DNA of 64,000 bases from Paenibacillus wynnii (GTDB taxonomy: Bacteria > Bacillota > Bacilli > Paenibacillales > Paenibacillaceae), in the NCBI RefSeq assembly GCF_030812855.1, contig NZ_JAUSTK010000005.1, forward strand, positions 124,001-188,000, read 5' to 3'. This document shows positions 43,907 through 53,769 of the stretch, one piece after another. Every line of letters begins with the position of its first letter. The first letter of the stretch is position 1. Position numbers and translations under genes: made by a program. The notes under the pieces are model-generated. The model did not search any database, was not told the DNA's origin, and saw only the letters and a program-made list of their open reading frames with translations.

Positions 43907-45124
43907 ATGGAACGCTGGAGAGTTATGATTGCGGATGATGAGTACATCATTCGAGAAGGAATTCGGCAGTCGGTGGATTGGGAAGGCCTGGGGCTGCAGG
44001 TTGTAACGGAAGCGGAGGATGGCGAGGAAGCGCTGGAAAATGCCCTGAAGCACAGTATTCATATTGCGCTCGTTGACCTTAATATGCCTATTATGCACGG
44101 AATCGAGCTAATGAAAAATCTTAGAGAGAAACTGCCAGCCTGCAAGATCATTGTGATTACTGGACATGATGAGTTTACTTACGCTCAGGAATCGATTAGA
44201 CTCCAAGTTAATGATTATATTCTTAAGCCTGCTGATCCAAAACAACTGACACAGGTGATACGGGGGATAAGGGATGAGCTGGAATCCGAGCGACAGAAGA
44301 GTCAGCATTTGGAGCAGGCCTCCAGGCAAATCCTGAAAAATTTCCCGTTGCTGCGTGAGCGCTTCTGTCAGGAATGGCTCGACGGCAACTTGAGTCCGTC
44401 CGAGATTATGGAACAGCTCAACTTTTTGCAATTGCCTTTAATTCGTCCTGAATTGCTAGGCATTATCCGCTGGCGTTGGGAAGTACAGAACTCAGGAATG
44501 AAGGAGAACGAACGGCAGCTGTTTTTGTTTGCGATAGAGAATATTACCATGGAGTTATTAAATGAATATCCTAAAGCTATTTTTCGTGATACTACCGGTC
44601 TAATTGTTGTTCTTTTATGGGAGAATAACGCAGAGGCCGTGCTGGCACGTGTGGAACAAGAGGTCCGACTTCACCTGAAGATCGCCGTAGAGGTTGGTAT
44701 TGAGCTGGTTGAGGGAGACATTACAGAGCTTTCTGCCGCCTACCGCAAGTGTAGAGTAACTCTTTCTAAGGAAGTGCCGTTATCCCCTTTAGTCCGAAGA
44801 GCGAAGCAATACATGCTAGAGCATTACAGCGAATATGGCTTGACTCTGGATTCAATGGCAGGCATGCTGCAGGCTTCTCCGGTTTATCTCAGCAGGCTGT
44901 TCAAGCAGGAACTAGGCACGTCCTTTGGGGCTTATTTGACACAGATTCGAATTCGGAAGGCTGCACAGTTGTTGAATGCAACGGATATGAGTGTTAATGA
45001 AGTTGCAGAGCGGACAGGTTATGAGACTCAGCATTATTTCAGTACCTCTTTTAAAAAGCAAACGGGTGTATCTCCTCTGCAATTCCGCAAAGGGGCAACT
45101 CCGGAAGATGGCAGTGTAACTTAG
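43907..45124 (+). CDS. YesN-type response regulator with AraC DNA-binding domain
   Basis: 405 aa. The receiver domain (1-120) has acidic pair Asp10-Asp11, phosphoacceptor Asp57 in IALVDLNMP, T in VITGHD and Lys in ILKPAD. A helical middle region (about 125-290) leads to an AraC/XylS double helix-turn-helix (about 300-400; LTLDSMAGMLQASPVYLSRLF and VNEVAERTGYETQHYFSTSF). ATG 43907 has GGAGGT 7 nt upstream; the ATG at 43892 precedes that site. Likely target: the ABC importer operon 700 bp downstream. Confidence 0.93.
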   Translation: MERWRVMIADDEYIIREGIRQSVDWEGLGLQVVTEAEDGEEALENALKHSIHIALVDLNMPIMHGIELMKNLREKLPACKIIVITGHDEFTYAQESIRLQVNDYILKPADPKQLTQVIRGIRDELESERQKSQHLEQASRQILKNFPLLRERFCQEWLDGNLSPSEIMEQLNFLQLPLIRPELLGIIRWRWEVQNSGMKENERQLFLFAIENITMELLNEYPKAIFRDTTGLIVVLLWENNAEAVLARVEQEVRLHLKIAVEVGIELVEGDITELSAAYRKCRVTLSKEVPLSPLVRRAKQYMLEHYSEYGLTLDSMAGMLQASPVYLSRLFKQELGTSFGAYLTQIRIRKAAQLLNATDMSVNEVAERTGYETQHYFSTSFKKQTGVSPLQFRKGATPEDGSVT

Positions 45125-45149
45125 GTAAACAAGGAGTTGTTACAATTAG

Positions 45150-45620
45150 ATGAAAGAGATTACTCTTCGCAAGTCCCAGAATTCAGATGTTGAGACCCTC
45201 GCTAATTTACGGGCTATTGTACTTCGTGATGATTTAACTAGGTTGGGAAGGTTTGATGAAGAGAAAGTTCGCCAACGATTCCGTAATGCATTTGAAGCCG
45301 TTTATACTTGGATCATTGAGGCAGACGCTTCTTTTGTGGGCTGCATAGCTTTTAAACCGACGTTAGAGGGTTTTTTATTGGAACATTTTTATATTCAACC
45401 CCTTTACCAAGGTAATGGAGTCGGCAGTCAAGTATTAAAAAAACTGCTTGAACAAAATGATGTAAAAGGAAAACGTGTAACATTGAATGTTCTACAAGGC
45501 AGTTCTGCTAGACGTCTTTATGAACGGTTTGGTTTTAAAGTAGATCGAGAGGATCCCATAGACGTTTACATGTCTGTAAAAGTAGAGGGGGTTTCCAGCA
45601 CCGTCGTCGAAGGAATGTAA
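45150..45620 (+). CDS. GNAT family N-acetyltransferase
   Basis: 156 aa. Beta strands GCIAFKPTLEGFLLEHFYI lead into the acetyl-CoA loop QGNGVGSQVLKKLLEQ (about 94-109). RVTLNVLQGSSARRLYERFG completes the fold. The acceptor substrate cannot be inferred. The gene is 25 nt after the yesN-like gene and ends at a terminator, so it may be read with the sensor operon, though its ribosome site (AAGGAG, 13 nt away) is loosely spaced. Confidence 0.85.
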   Translation: MKEITLRKSQNSDVETLANLRAIVLRDDLTRLGRFDEEKVRQRFRNAFEAVYTWIIEADASFVGCIAFKPTLEGFLLEHFYIQPLYQGNGVGSQVLKKLLEQNDVKGKRVTLNVLQGSSARRLYERFGFKVDREDPIDVYMSVKVEGVSSTVVEGM

Positions 45621-45650
45621 TACGGCTCTCCCTAAAGTGTTGCTCTAAAG

Positions 45651-45703
45651 ATAAGGGTGTTCCTTTAGCCATTTATATGGTGATTGGAACTCCCTTATTT
45701 TTT
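45651..45703 (+). terminator. Intrinsic terminator ending the sensor unit
   Basis: ATAAGGG-t-GTTCC pairs with GGAAC-t-CCCTTAT over a loop with a further small dyad, followed by TTTTTT. Confidence 0.88.
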
Positions 45704-45713
45704 GCGCCTATTT

Positions 45714-45728
45714 ATGAAAACGCTAACA
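45714..45728 (+). promoter_or_regulatory. cre site (CcpA catabolite repression)
   Basis: ATGAAAACGCTAACA matches every position of the Bacillus consensus WTGNAANCGNWNNCW. It lies 130 nt before the sugar-binding gene and about 60 nt upstream of a TATACT box (45790-45795) that lacks a clear -35. The importer is therefore probably both YesN-activated and CcpA-controlled. Confidence 0.75.
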
Positions 45729-45858
45729 AAGGTTCGATTTTTATAAAAACAGTAGTTTCATTGTAAATACCACACCCACACTGCCTTGCTATACTCAACT
45801 TGTCAAACGAAGCATTGGCTTTCGTAAAGACAAAGAATAGTTCAGGGGGTATTGCCAA

Positions 45859-46941
45859 ATGAAAAAGTATTCATGGATGATGTTGACGATGGCACTTGTA
45901 CTTATTTTATCCGCTTGTGGAAATGGTTCTAGTGGCAGTTCTGAAGGAGACAAAGGTAAGGTCGGGATTGCAATGCCTACCAAATCTTCGGAGCGTTGGG
46001 TTAATGACGGCAACAACATGGTAAAAGAGTTCGAGAAGCTGGGTTATGGTACTGACCTTCAATATGCTGAGGACGTAGTTGAGAATCAGGTTTCCCAAAT
46101 TGAGAATATGATCACTAAAGGCGTAAATGCAATTGTAATCGCTTCAATCGACGGCGAGGCTCTGACAGATGTCCTGCAAAAAGCACATGATGCCAACGTA
46201 AAAGTTATCGCTTATGACCGATTAATCAAAAAAAGTGAATATGTAGACTATTATGCTACTTTCGATAACTTTAAAGTCGGAGTGCTTCAAGGCTCATACA
46301 TTGAAGAAAAACTTGGACTGAAAGAAGGCAAGGGACCTTTCAATATTGAGCTGTTCGGCGGTTCCCCGGATGATAACAATGCTTACTTCTTCTTTGATGG
46401 AGCAATGTCCATCCTGAATCCTTATATTGAATCCGGTAAATTGGTTGTTCGCAGTAAACAGACAACTATGGATCAAGTTGCCACCCTTCGTTGGGATGGA
46501 GCAGCAGCTCAAGCCCGTATGGATAACCTGCTGAGCGCGAACTATGCTTCCGACAATCTGGATGCAGTACTTTCACCTTATGATGGTATCAGTATCGGTA
46601 TTCTCTCCTCGCTTAAAGGTATTGGTTATGGTTCAGGAGACAAGAAGCTTCCAGTTGTAACAGGTCAAGATGCTGAGCTTGCTTCCGTGAAATCTATCTT
46701 GGCTGGCGAACAGACACAAACCGTATTTAAAGATACTCGTGAGCTTGCAAAGAAAGCGGTTGAGATGACTGAAAGCGTGCTTAAAGGAACAGAAGCAGAA
46801 GTGAATGATACAAAAACCTATGACAATGGTGTCAAAATCGTACCTGCATATTTGCTGGAGCCGGTATCTGTTGATGCTACTAATCTAGATAAGGTTCTCG
46901 TAGAAGGCGGATATTACACTAAAGATCAACTCGGTCAATAA
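45859..46941 (+). CDS. Sugar ABC transporter substrate-binding lipoprotein (ChvE/XylF type)
   Basis: 360 aa. Signal [20 protein letters not shown] with lipobox LSAC, then a Gly/Ser linker. Peripla_BP_4 fold with [47 protein letters not shown] (the DR sugar-contact motif), FELFGG-like [14 protein letters not shown], and [14 protein letters not shown]. These are hallmarks of ChvE and xylose/multi-sugar binding proteins. AGGGGGTATTGCCAA provides the ribosome site. It starts the importer operon. Confidence 0.93.
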   Translation: MKKYSWMMLTMALVLILSACGNGSSGSSEGDKGKVGIAMPTKSSERWVNDGNNMVKEFEKLGYGTDLQYAEDVVENQVSQIENMITKGVNAIVIASIDGEALTDVLQKAHDANVKVIAYDRLIKKSEYVDYYATFDNFKVGVLQGSYIEEKLGLKEGKGPFNIELFGGSPDDNNAYFFFDGAMSILNPYIESGKLVVRSKQTTMDQVATLRWDGAAAQARMDNLLSANYASDNLDAVLSPYDGISIGILSSLKGIGYGSGDKKLPVVTGQDAELASVKSILAGEQTQTVFKDTRELAKKAVEMTESVLKGTEAEVNDTKTYDNGVKIVPAYLLEPVSVDATNLDKVLVEGGYYTKDQLGQ

Positions 46942-46996
46942 TTAGCCGGTAATGGATATCCAGTGATCTACTTAGTTAACTGGATAGAAAAAATGA

Positions 46997-47037
46997 GGAT
47001 GCGGCGGTGGGTCTGAATAAAGCCCGCTTGCCGCTTC
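46997..47037 (+). other. Intercistronic stem-loop between binding-protein and ATPase genes
   Basis: GGAtGCGGC and GCCGCtTCC form the outer stem, with GGG/CCC inside. No T run follows. It is placed like the hairpin in the other ABC operon and may stabilise the upstream message. Confidence 0.6.
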
Positions 47038-47074
47038 CGTTATTACAGTCACAAGGAAAGCTGGGTGAAAAGCA

Positions 47075-48604
47075 TTGACAGACTACATTTTGGAGATGAA
47101 GGGAATAACCAAAACGTTTCCCGGGGTTAAGGCACTCTCAAATGTTAACTTAAAGGTTAAAGAGGGCGAAATTCACGCTTTATGCGGAGAGAATGGCGCC
47201 GGTAAATCTACTCTGATGAAAGTGCTCAGCGGTGTGTATCCTCACGGAAACTATGATGGAGATATTTTATACAAAGGACAGGTCTGCCAGTTCAAAGATA
47301 TAAAGGATAGCGAAAGTCTTGGGATTGTTATTATCCATCAAGAACTGGCGTTAATTCCGTATTTGTCGATTTCGGAAAACATCTTCCTCGGGAATGAGCA
47401 GGCGAAGCGTGGGGTGATCAACTGGAACGAAACGACGGTTAAGACAAGAGGACTGCTGCAAACCGTCGGCCTTAAGGAATCGCCGTTTACACAGGTATCT
47501 ACTATCGGGGTCGGTAAACAGCAACTGGTAGAGATCGCAAAAGCACTCTCCAAGGAAGTTAAGTTGCTTATTCTCGACGAACCCACTGCGGCACTCAATG
47601 AGGATGATAGTGAGAATCTGCTGGAGCTTATTTTGGAGCTCAAAAAACAAGGGATCTCGTCCATTATCATTTCGCATAAATTGAACGAAATCGAGAAGAT
47701 AGCGGATTCTGTAACGATTCTTCGTGACGGCCAGACGATACAGACCCTTGATATGAAGAAAGATCAGGTTACCGAAGATGTCATTATCAAGGGAATGGTT
47801 GGGCGTGATCTGACGAATCGATATCCCGAACGTACTCCAGAGATTGGAGAAACAATCTTTGAAGTCCGGAACTGGAATGTGTACCATCCGACTCAACAGG
47901 ATCGCAAAATGCTGAATAATATAAATATGAATATCCGCCGCGGTGAAGTGGTGGGGATCGCAGGGTTGATGGGTGCTGGGCGAACTGAGCTTGCCATGAG
48001 TGTCTTTGGCAGATCTTACGGTAAACGCATCAGTGGTCAAGTATTCATGCACGGTAAGGAAGTACATTTAACGGACATTAACAAGGCCATGGAGCATGGT
48101 TTAGCTTATGTTACTGAGGATCGCAAACATTATGGGCTTATTCTAATTGATGATATTAAGCGCAATATTTCTTTGAGCAGTCTGAAGAAGCTTTCCAAGT
48201 ATGGTGTTATTAACGAGAACGAAGAGGTGCTGGTTGCGGAGGAATACCGTAGAAAGCTGAATATCAAATCACCAAGTATCTTGCAAAAAACAGTTAATCT
48301 CAGTGGTGGTAATCAGCAAAAGGTTGTACTGAGTAAATGGATCTATACGGGGCCGGATATTCTCATCTTGGATGAACCTACCCGTGGTATTGACGTAGGT
48401 GCCAAATATGAAATCTATTCAATTATCAATCAGCTGGCGTCTGAAGGTAAAGGTGTGCTAGTCATCTCCTCGGAGCTTCCGGAAATTCTTGGGATGTGTG
48501 ACCGGATCTACATTATGAATGAAGGGCATATCAGCGGAGAAGTAGATCGTCAGGATGCGACGCAGGAGATATTAATGAAATACATGACACGAAGCAGGGG
48601 GTAA
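47075..48604 (+). CDS. Sugar ABC transporter ATP-binding protein (XylG/GguA/MmsA type)
   Basis: 509 aa, two fused ABC cassettes. First: Walker [14 protein letters not shown] near 37, [15 protein letters not shown] signature region and [11 protein letters not shown]. Second: degenerate Walker [17 protein letters not shown], signature [14 protein letters not shown] and [19 protein letters not shown]. This is the standard carbohydrate uptake type 2 ATPase. TTG at 47075 is the start consistent with family N termini ([17 protein letters not shown]); the ribosome site is weak, perhaps tuned by the upstream hairpin. Confidence 0.94.
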   Translation: MTDYILEMKGITKTFPGVKALSNVNLKVKEGEIHALCGENGAGKSTLMKVLSGVYPHGNYDGDILYKGQVCQFKDIKDSESLGIVIIHQELALIPYLSISENIFLGNEQAKRGVINWNETTVKTRGLLQTVGLKESPFTQVSTIGVGKQQLVEIAKALSKEVKLLILDEPTAALNEDDSENLLELILELKKQGISSIIISHKLNEIEKIADSVTILRDGQTIQTLDMKKDQVTEDVIIKGMVGRDLTNRYPERTPEIGETIFEVRNWNVYHPTQQDRKMLNNINMNIRRGEVVGIAGLMGAGRTELAMSVFGRSYGKRISGQVFMHGKEVHLTDINKAMEHGLAYVTEDRKHYGLILIDDIKRNISLSSLKKLSKYGVINENEEVLVAEEYRRKLNIKSPSILQKTVNLSGGNQQKVVLSKWIYTGPDILILDEPTRGIDVGAKYEIYSIINQLASEGKGVLVISSELPEILGMCDRIYIMNEGHISGEVDRQDATQEILMKYMTRSRG

Positions 48605-48610
48605 TACCAA

Positions 48611-49774
48611 ATGGGAGCCATAGGTGAACTTTTCAAAAAAAATATCCGCCAATACGGCATGATTATTGCACTGATCTTTATATCCATTTTCTTTCAAATC
48701 CTTACAGATGGAATTTTGCTAAAGCCGCTTAACGTAACTAACCTGATCCTCCAGAACAGCTATATTCTTGTGCTGGCAATCGGGATGGTGTTAGTCATTA
48801 TTACCGGTCATATTGACCTTTCTGTAGGGTCGGTAGCCGCATTTATTGGTGCATTTTCAGCAATAATGATGGTGGACATGCAAATGAATCCGGTACTCGC
48901 CGTTATTCTATCCTTGTTAATGGGTGCACTTGTAGGTGCCTGGCAGGGGTTCTGGGTAGCCTATATCAAAATACCGGCATTCATTGTTACGCTGGCGGGA
49001 ATGTTGTTGTTCCGTGGCTTGACAATGATCGTGTTAAATGGGCAATCGATAGCTCCTTTTCCGAAGTCATTCCAGAAAATCAGTTCGGGATTTATACCCG
49101 ATCTATTTAATGGAAGTACGATGCATGTGCTAACGCTTGTAATAGGCGTCCTTCTTTCCACACTAGTTGTGTATCAGGAATTCAAAACCCGTAAAATTCA
49201 AGCCAAATACGGTTTCGAACAATCCTCAGTTTGGCTGTCTTTTGCTAAGTCAGCTGCGCTTGTCCTCGTAATTAATGCATTCACTTTTGTACTGGCTCAA
49301 TATAACGGGATTCCGAACATACTCGTAATTCTGTTGGTGCTTATCGCTATATACTCCTTCGTGATGAATCGGATGACCATGGGCCGGCACATCTACGCAT
49401 TGGGTGGTAATGAGAAGGCAGCAGGCCTTTCCGGTGTTAAAACGAAGCGAGTTACATTCTGGGTATTCGTTAACATGGGCGTATTAGCAGCCTTATCCGG
49501 ACTTGTATTCGCAGCCCGACTGAACTCAGCAACACCTAAAGCGGGTACTAACTTCGAGCTTGACGCTATCGCCGCTTGCTTTATCGGTGGGGCCTCTGCT
49601 TCAGGGGGGATCGGAACCGTAATCGGGGCTATAATTGGTGGTCTCGTAATGGGTGTTATGAATAACGGGATGTCTCTCGTAGGTCTGGGTGTAGACTGGC
49701 AGCAAGGGATCAAGGGACTTGTGCTCCTGCTGGCAGTTGGATTTGATATCTACAATAAATCGAAAACCTCTTAA
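48611..49774 (+). CDS. Sugar ABC transporter permease (XylH/GguB type)
   Basis: 387 aa, about ten hydrophobic segments. AIGMVLVIITGHIDLSVGSVAAF, IKIPAFIVTLAGMLLFRG, YALGGNEKAAGLSGVKTKRV (ATPase-contact loop), SATPKAGTNFELDAIAACFIGG and GGIGTVIGAIIGGLVMG are all family hallmarks. It is 6 nt after the ATPase gene and followed by a terminator. It forms the membrane channel of the sugar importer. Confidence 0.94.
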   Translation: MGAIGELFKKNIRQYGMIIALIFISIFFQILTDGILLKPLNVTNLILQNSYILVLAIGMVLVIITGHIDLSVGSVAAFIGAFSAIMMVDMQMNPVLAVILSLLMGALVGAWQGFWVAYIKIPAFIVTLAGMLLFRGLTMIVLNGQSIAPFPKSFQKISSGFIPDLFNGSTMHVLTLVIGVLLSTLVVYQEFKTRKIQAKYGFEQSSVWLSFAKSAALVLVINAFTFVLAQYNGIPNILVILLVLIAIYSFVMNRMTMGRHIYALGGNEKAAGLSGVKTKRVTFWVFVNMGVLAALSGLVFAARLNSATPKAGTNFELDAIAACFIGGASASGGIGTVIGAIIGGLVMGVMNNGMSLVGLGVDWQQGIKGLVLLLAVGFDIYNKSKTS

Positions 49775-49792
49775 TAGGATATTTATCTTCCC

Positions 49793-49830
49793 AGCCGCTT
49801 CCGATTCACCTCGGAGAGCGGCTTATTTTC
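49793..49830 (+). terminator. Intrinsic terminator after the sugar importer
   Basis: AGCCGCT pairs with AGCGGCT, with inner CCGA/TCGG, then TATTTT. Confidence 0.8.
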
Positions 49831-49892
49831 GCAACTTGCGGAGATGGGCAAATCATTAGATAATATAAGGAAAAAAAAGAGGGAGGCCCCCC

Positions 49893-50519
49893 TTGCAGCT
49901 TATTGCCATGTTAACGATGCTGATTGACCATATCGGATATATCTTTTTTCCACAGGATATGGCTTGGAGGTATGTCGGAAGAATTGCTTTTCCGATCTAT
50001 TGTTACGCCCTCGTTCAAGGGCATCTTCATACATCCTCCAAACCGAAATATTTATTACGACTGCTGTTGATTGCAGTTCTGGCACAGCTGCCCTATAATC
50101 TGGCGCTAGATCCTCATGGACTAAATGTCGTATTTACATTACTTTTGTCTGCTCTTGTCTTGGTAGTACTGGATCGTTTTCCAAACCCATGGCTTGGGTT
50201 AATAATGGTTGCTGGAGTTAGTGTTATTATGGATTATTTCCCTGTCGACTATGGAGCGTACGGGTTGCTGCTGGTGCTGATTTATCGCTATACCCAATCT
50301 TATTGGATGGTACTAGGTCATTTGTTACTGAATACCTTTTACTTATTCTATAGCGGTTGGGTTATACAGATGGCAAGCTTATTGCCTACATTTATCATTG
50401 TTTTCGTTCCAGCCTTTTGGGGACATTTAGAGAAGCGGCGTGTCCCACGAATAGCATGGTGGTCTTTTTACCCGGGGCACCTGTTGATACTAGCTTTAAT
50501 AAAACTATATTCTAATTAA
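49893..50519 (+). CDS. TraX family membrane protein
   Basis: 208 aa, mostly hydrophobic. MLTMLIDHIGYIFFP, WRYVGRIAFPIYCYALVQG and LRLLLIAVLAQLPYNLAL match the TraX signature. The founding member N-acetylates F-pilin, but chromosomal copies in Firmicutes have unknown roles, probably acyl transfer at the membrane. TTG at 49893 follows GAGGGAGG. Monocistronic. Confidence 0.85.
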   Translation: MQLIAMLTMLIDHIGYIFFPQDMAWRYVGRIAFPIYCYALVQGHLHTSSKPKYLLRLLLIAVLAQLPYNLALDPHGLNVVFTLLLSALVLVVLDRFPNPWLGLIMVAGVSVIMDYFPVDYGAYGLLLVLIYRYTQSYWMVLGHLLLNTFYLFYSGWVIQMASLLPTFIIVFVPAFWGHLEKRRVPRIAWWSFYPGHLLILALIKLYSN

Positions 50520-50602
50520 GTAAAAACTGATAATTTACAAATCTTACCCTTACTGAGATAATAAACAGGTTATCAAATTATCCCAGGTAGAGGAGAAATG
50601 TA

Positions 50603-52114
50603 ATGAGGAAATTTATCGCACGCTCAAAATGGTTTGTCCCTTTCATCGCAGTATTATTAATCCTGGCAGGCTGTCAATCCATTGGTGGATTTGATACCAC
50701 AAAAGCATTGATCGGAAACGTCGACATCAAATCATCAGAATCCAATATGACGTTCTCCTTAAATGCTGTACCTGCAGCTGGTATTAGCCAAGAGGATAAG
50801 GACATGATCGAACTTATCAATTCATTCTCCTTAAATGTTAGTCATGTTAAGCTTCAGGACAATGGTAATATTTCTGCCCAAGGTTCTGTGATTTTTAAAA
50901 AGTTGAACTTGCCATTCTCAGTATACTTAGATAAGGAAGCTGTGGTATTTACTGTAGAAGGTGCTAAGCAGCCATTCTACTACCCTATTGCTGACTATCA
51001 AGCATTGCTAGGTGAGGAAGGTCTGGATACTGCTAAGGCCGAGGAAGTATCCAAAATCATGACCCGCTTTGTGGTCAAGAACCTGCCGAATCCTTCCGTA
51101 ATTCAGGTAAGCCCGGTTACAGAGGCTGTTTATGGAGAGCAAGTAAGCATGACTAAACTACATGCTGAAGTTACAGGAGAGGAATTTCCTGCACTTCTTA
51201 AAGCTTTCCTTAAATCAGTATCTAAGGATGCAGAAGGCTTAACAGAGCTTCTTAACGGTTTATATGATTATTTACTTCCTATCATTAAATCAGCTGGTGA
51301 TTCTGCCGATGAGCTCTTAGGCTTGGGAGAAATTCCACTGGACAATAAAGAAGATGTTGTGACAGTCCTTCAAGATGCGGTAAAACTTGCAGTTGATGCT
51401 GTGTTGTTGGTTTATGACAAACAGCTAGATAACCTGTATGAAACCACACCGGAACTGAAGACTGTATTAAGCAAGGATACGAAACTAAGCGTGGACCTCT
51501 TTGTGGACAGCGGACTTCATGTTCGCAAGCAGAACGTGGAATTGAACGTAGCGCTGCCATCTAGCGAAGATCTTCCTTTGAAGAGTATTTCCTTCAAAGC
51601 GCAAAGTGAATCTTGGAATATCAACGGCAAGGTTACGGCTGATCAAATGAGTACTGAGGGTGCACTTGATTTATCTTCCATCCCGCTTACTCCAGGTCAA
51701 ACCATGAGAAACTTTGATGTGAATTCAAATGCATATCGTATCCTGAAAGAGGATATGGGTATTACAAAAAAATCATTAGTTATCGCTCCTGATGATGAAT
51801 ATTATTATCCGGTTGTTGTTGGTAATACAACAATGGTTCCTCTTCGTTATGTAGCTCAAGATTTGGATGCCAAAGTAGAATGGGATGGAGCAAACCGCCA
51901 GATTATTGTAACGGATGATCTTAGCGGCAAAAAACTCAGTTTCAAAATTGGCTCAAATGTAGCTGTAATTGACGGAGTTAAGGTTAAGCTTGAAACCAAG
52001 GTATTCGTGGATGAGTATGGAGACACTTATGTACCGCTTCGTATCTTGGTAGAATCCTTACAAGCAACAATAGAAAAGGACAGCGACGGCTATATCTTAA
52101 TTGATCGTGAATAG
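50603..52114 (+). CDS. Lipoprotein with C-terminal copper-amine-oxidase-N domain
   Basis: 503 aa. Signal with lipobox LAGC (Cys24). The long middle region (about 30-395) has no domain I can name and resembles a lipid- or polymer-binding beta-rich repeat (SSESNMTFSLNAVPAAG...). The last 110 residues form a copper-amine-oxidase-N domain: TTMVPLRYVAQDLDAKVEWD, RQIIVTDD, TYVPLRILVESLQATIEKD. Such domains are common on Paenibacillus surface proteins, where they appear to bind cell wall rather than copper. GTAGAGGAG precedes the ATG. Confidence 0.85.
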   Translation: MRKFIARSKWFVPFIAVLLILAGCQSIGGFDTTKALIGNVDIKSSESNMTFSLNAVPAAGISQEDKDMIELINSFSLNVSHVKLQDNGNISAQGSVIFKKLNLPFSVYLDKEAVVFTVEGAKQPFYYPIADYQALLGEEGLDTAKAEEVSKIMTRFVVKNLPNPSVIQVSPVTEAVYGEQVSMTKLHAEVTGEEFPALLKAFLKSVSKDAEGLTELLNGLYDYLLPIIKSAGDSADELLGLGEIPLDNKEDVVTVLQDAVKLAVDAVLLVYDKQLDNLYETTPELKTVLSKDTKLSVDLFVDSGLHVRKQNVELNVALPSSEDLPLKSISFKAQSESWNINGKVTADQMSTEGALDLSSIPLTPGQTMRNFDVNSNAYRILKEDMGITKKSLVIAPDDEYYYPVVVGNTTMVPLRYVAQDLDAKVEWDGANRQIIVTDDLSGKKLSFKIGSNVAVIDGVKVKLETKVFVDEYGDTYVPLRILVESLQATIEKDSDGYILIDRE

Positions 52115-52154
52115 TTGTCATTGCTGTTACTATCTTTAAAACGTCCCAAACAAT

Positions 52155-52205
52155 AAGCCCGGCACTCATACCGCATAACTGCGGAGGGAGTCGGGCTTCT
52201 TTTAT
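52155..52205. terminator. Bidirectional terminator between convergent genes
   Basis: AAGCCCG pairs with CGGGCTT, with inner ACTC and CCGC/GCGG dyads; T-rich on the right and an imperfect A-rich left flank. Confidence 0.8.
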
Positions 52206-52209
52206 CTGA

Positions 52210-53616
52210 TTATCTTTTTGTCAGAACAACTTCCAGGGCCACATTATCTGGTTCCTTAGGGGCAATCATAGTCTGTATATAACCAGGAATGAACCCGTCA
52301 GTCACTTCATTCCATAACTTGAAACCCGGCATATCCATGAGGTCTGCAACGCGACTTCCAGCAGTCCCGGCAAAGTACCGTACATTTAGAGCAGACATGG
52401 CTTCGGCCATCGATACTTTTTGTTCTTCTGTAAAATCACTTTCTTTTAGACTGTTGTAAGCTTTGGTATACGAACCCTTTGCGAAGCTTTTTTCAGCATA
52501 AGCTTTGAAGCTTGTTAGATTAGGATCTGAAATTTTGTTAGCTTTAGCCCAACCTTCAACATTAACAGGCACCGACTTGTAGTTAACAGACCTAGTATTA
52601 GGATCAAAGGACATAGCCCCATATTGGTGAGGGTTAACTGCAAAAGCGCTGGTAGCGATATCATAAACGGGACTTAAGATAGAATCTGCTGATTTATTAT
52701 TAGGGTCAGGATCAAGGCGTATATCTTGCATATGAATATGCCCTGATAAAGCTAGGTTAAGGCCGTTTTTGCGGAAATTCATCATGGTTTCCTGGCTGTT
52801 ATTCAGCTTAAATCCGGAGATAGACATACTGGTATGGTCCAACAGGTTATGATGCAGAACAGTAATAATGGAGGCATGTTCCTTGGCTGCAGACTTCACA
52901 GACTCGTCTATCCATTTCAGAGTAGATGGAGCCACTCGTCCGTCCGTCTGGGGAAAGCCGAATTTACGGTTATTTGAGTATTGGCTGCTATCGATCATCA
53001 GGAGCCATAAACCTGGAGCGGCTCTTACTACATAGCTGAGCGTTTCCTTATCACGAAACAGTGCTTCATCATACCCATACTGACCGTACATTGTAGCAAA
53101 TTCTTTATCCGTGATACTATCGACAACGATCTGTTTATCATCTTTAAAGGCTCTTGCCCAAGGATTAAATAGATCATGATTCCCAGGAATAACATAAACT
53201 GCGGTTCCTGCCTTTTCAATTCGGTGTAGCTTTTTTGTTAATTCTTCGTGACTGCTGCGTTCTCCATTATTCGTGATATCTCCACTAAGAATGATAAAGT
53301 TAGGCTTCTGCTGATTTATATCGTAGACAAAGGCTTCAGTAATCTCATCTATATAAGGAAGTAGCTTTCCGTCTCCTCCGTTCACATAGGTCTGGAAAGC
53401 TTGGCCTCCGTCCTGTAGTCCTTTATCCAGATAGTGAAGATCTGTAGCCACCCAGAAGGAAACGGCCTTACGATCTCCCATATTCGCTGTTGTTGTCGAT
53501 AAGGAATTAGTAGAACCGGCGTCCTTACATCCTGCCAGACCGATACTTGCTGAAAGGATGAGCAGAGGGAGGAGAGGCCTTCCTTTTTTTAAAAGTGATG
53601 TTGTCCATAAATCCAT
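52210..53616 (-). CDS. Calcineurin-like metallophosphoesterase lipoprotein
   Basis: 468 aa. Signal ends at lipobox LAGC (Cys30). The phosphoesterase motifs are in order: ATDLHYLD, LSGDITNNGERSSHEE, IPGNHDLFNPWARAF, VLHHNLLDHT and LSGHIHMQD. Together they bind the two metals. The C-terminal part (about 330-468) is helical with no catalytic motif. It is exported and could act on nucleotides, phosphodiesters or wall polymers; substrate not determinable. AGAAGGTATA precedes the start on the minus strand. Confidence 0.9.
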   Translation of the reverse strand: MDLWTTSLLKKGRPLLPLLILSASIGLAGCKDAGSTNSLSTTTANMGDRKAVSFWVATDLHYLDKGLQDGGQAFQTYVNGGDGKLLPYIDEITEAFVYDINQQKPNFIILSGDITNNGERSSHEELTKKLHRIEKAGTAVYVIPGNHDLFNPWARAFKDDKQIVVDSITDKEFATMYGQYGYDEALFRDKETLSYVVRAAPGLWLLMIDSSQYSNNRKFGFPQTDGRVAPSTLKWIDESVKSAAKEHASIITVLHHNLLDHTSMSISGFKLNNSQETMMNFRKNGLNLALSGHIHMQDIRLDPDPNNKSADSILSPVYDIATSAFAVNPHQYGAMSFDPNTRSVNYKSVPVNVEGWAKANKISDPNLTSFKAYAEKSFAKGSYTKAYNSLKESDFTEEQKVSMAEAMSALNVRYFAGTAGSRVADLMDMPGFKLWNEVTDGFIPGYIQTMIAPKEPDNVALEVVLTKR

Positions 53617-53769
53617 TCCATATACCTTCTTTCAACACATTGGCTGATTCATTATAGCTTATCCAGGTTATTATATATATCGGAATAAAAAAACAAGAAA
53701 TTAGGGACAATAGACGTTGGTCAGGAAATGTTGTGAACTAAATCTTAATTAAATGGAGGTAGTGAATTA

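Noticed and set aside
47351-48067. 238-aa minus-strand open frame opposite the sugar ATPase gene
   Set aside because: Shadow of a well-identified ATPase; no start signal and unnatural composition.
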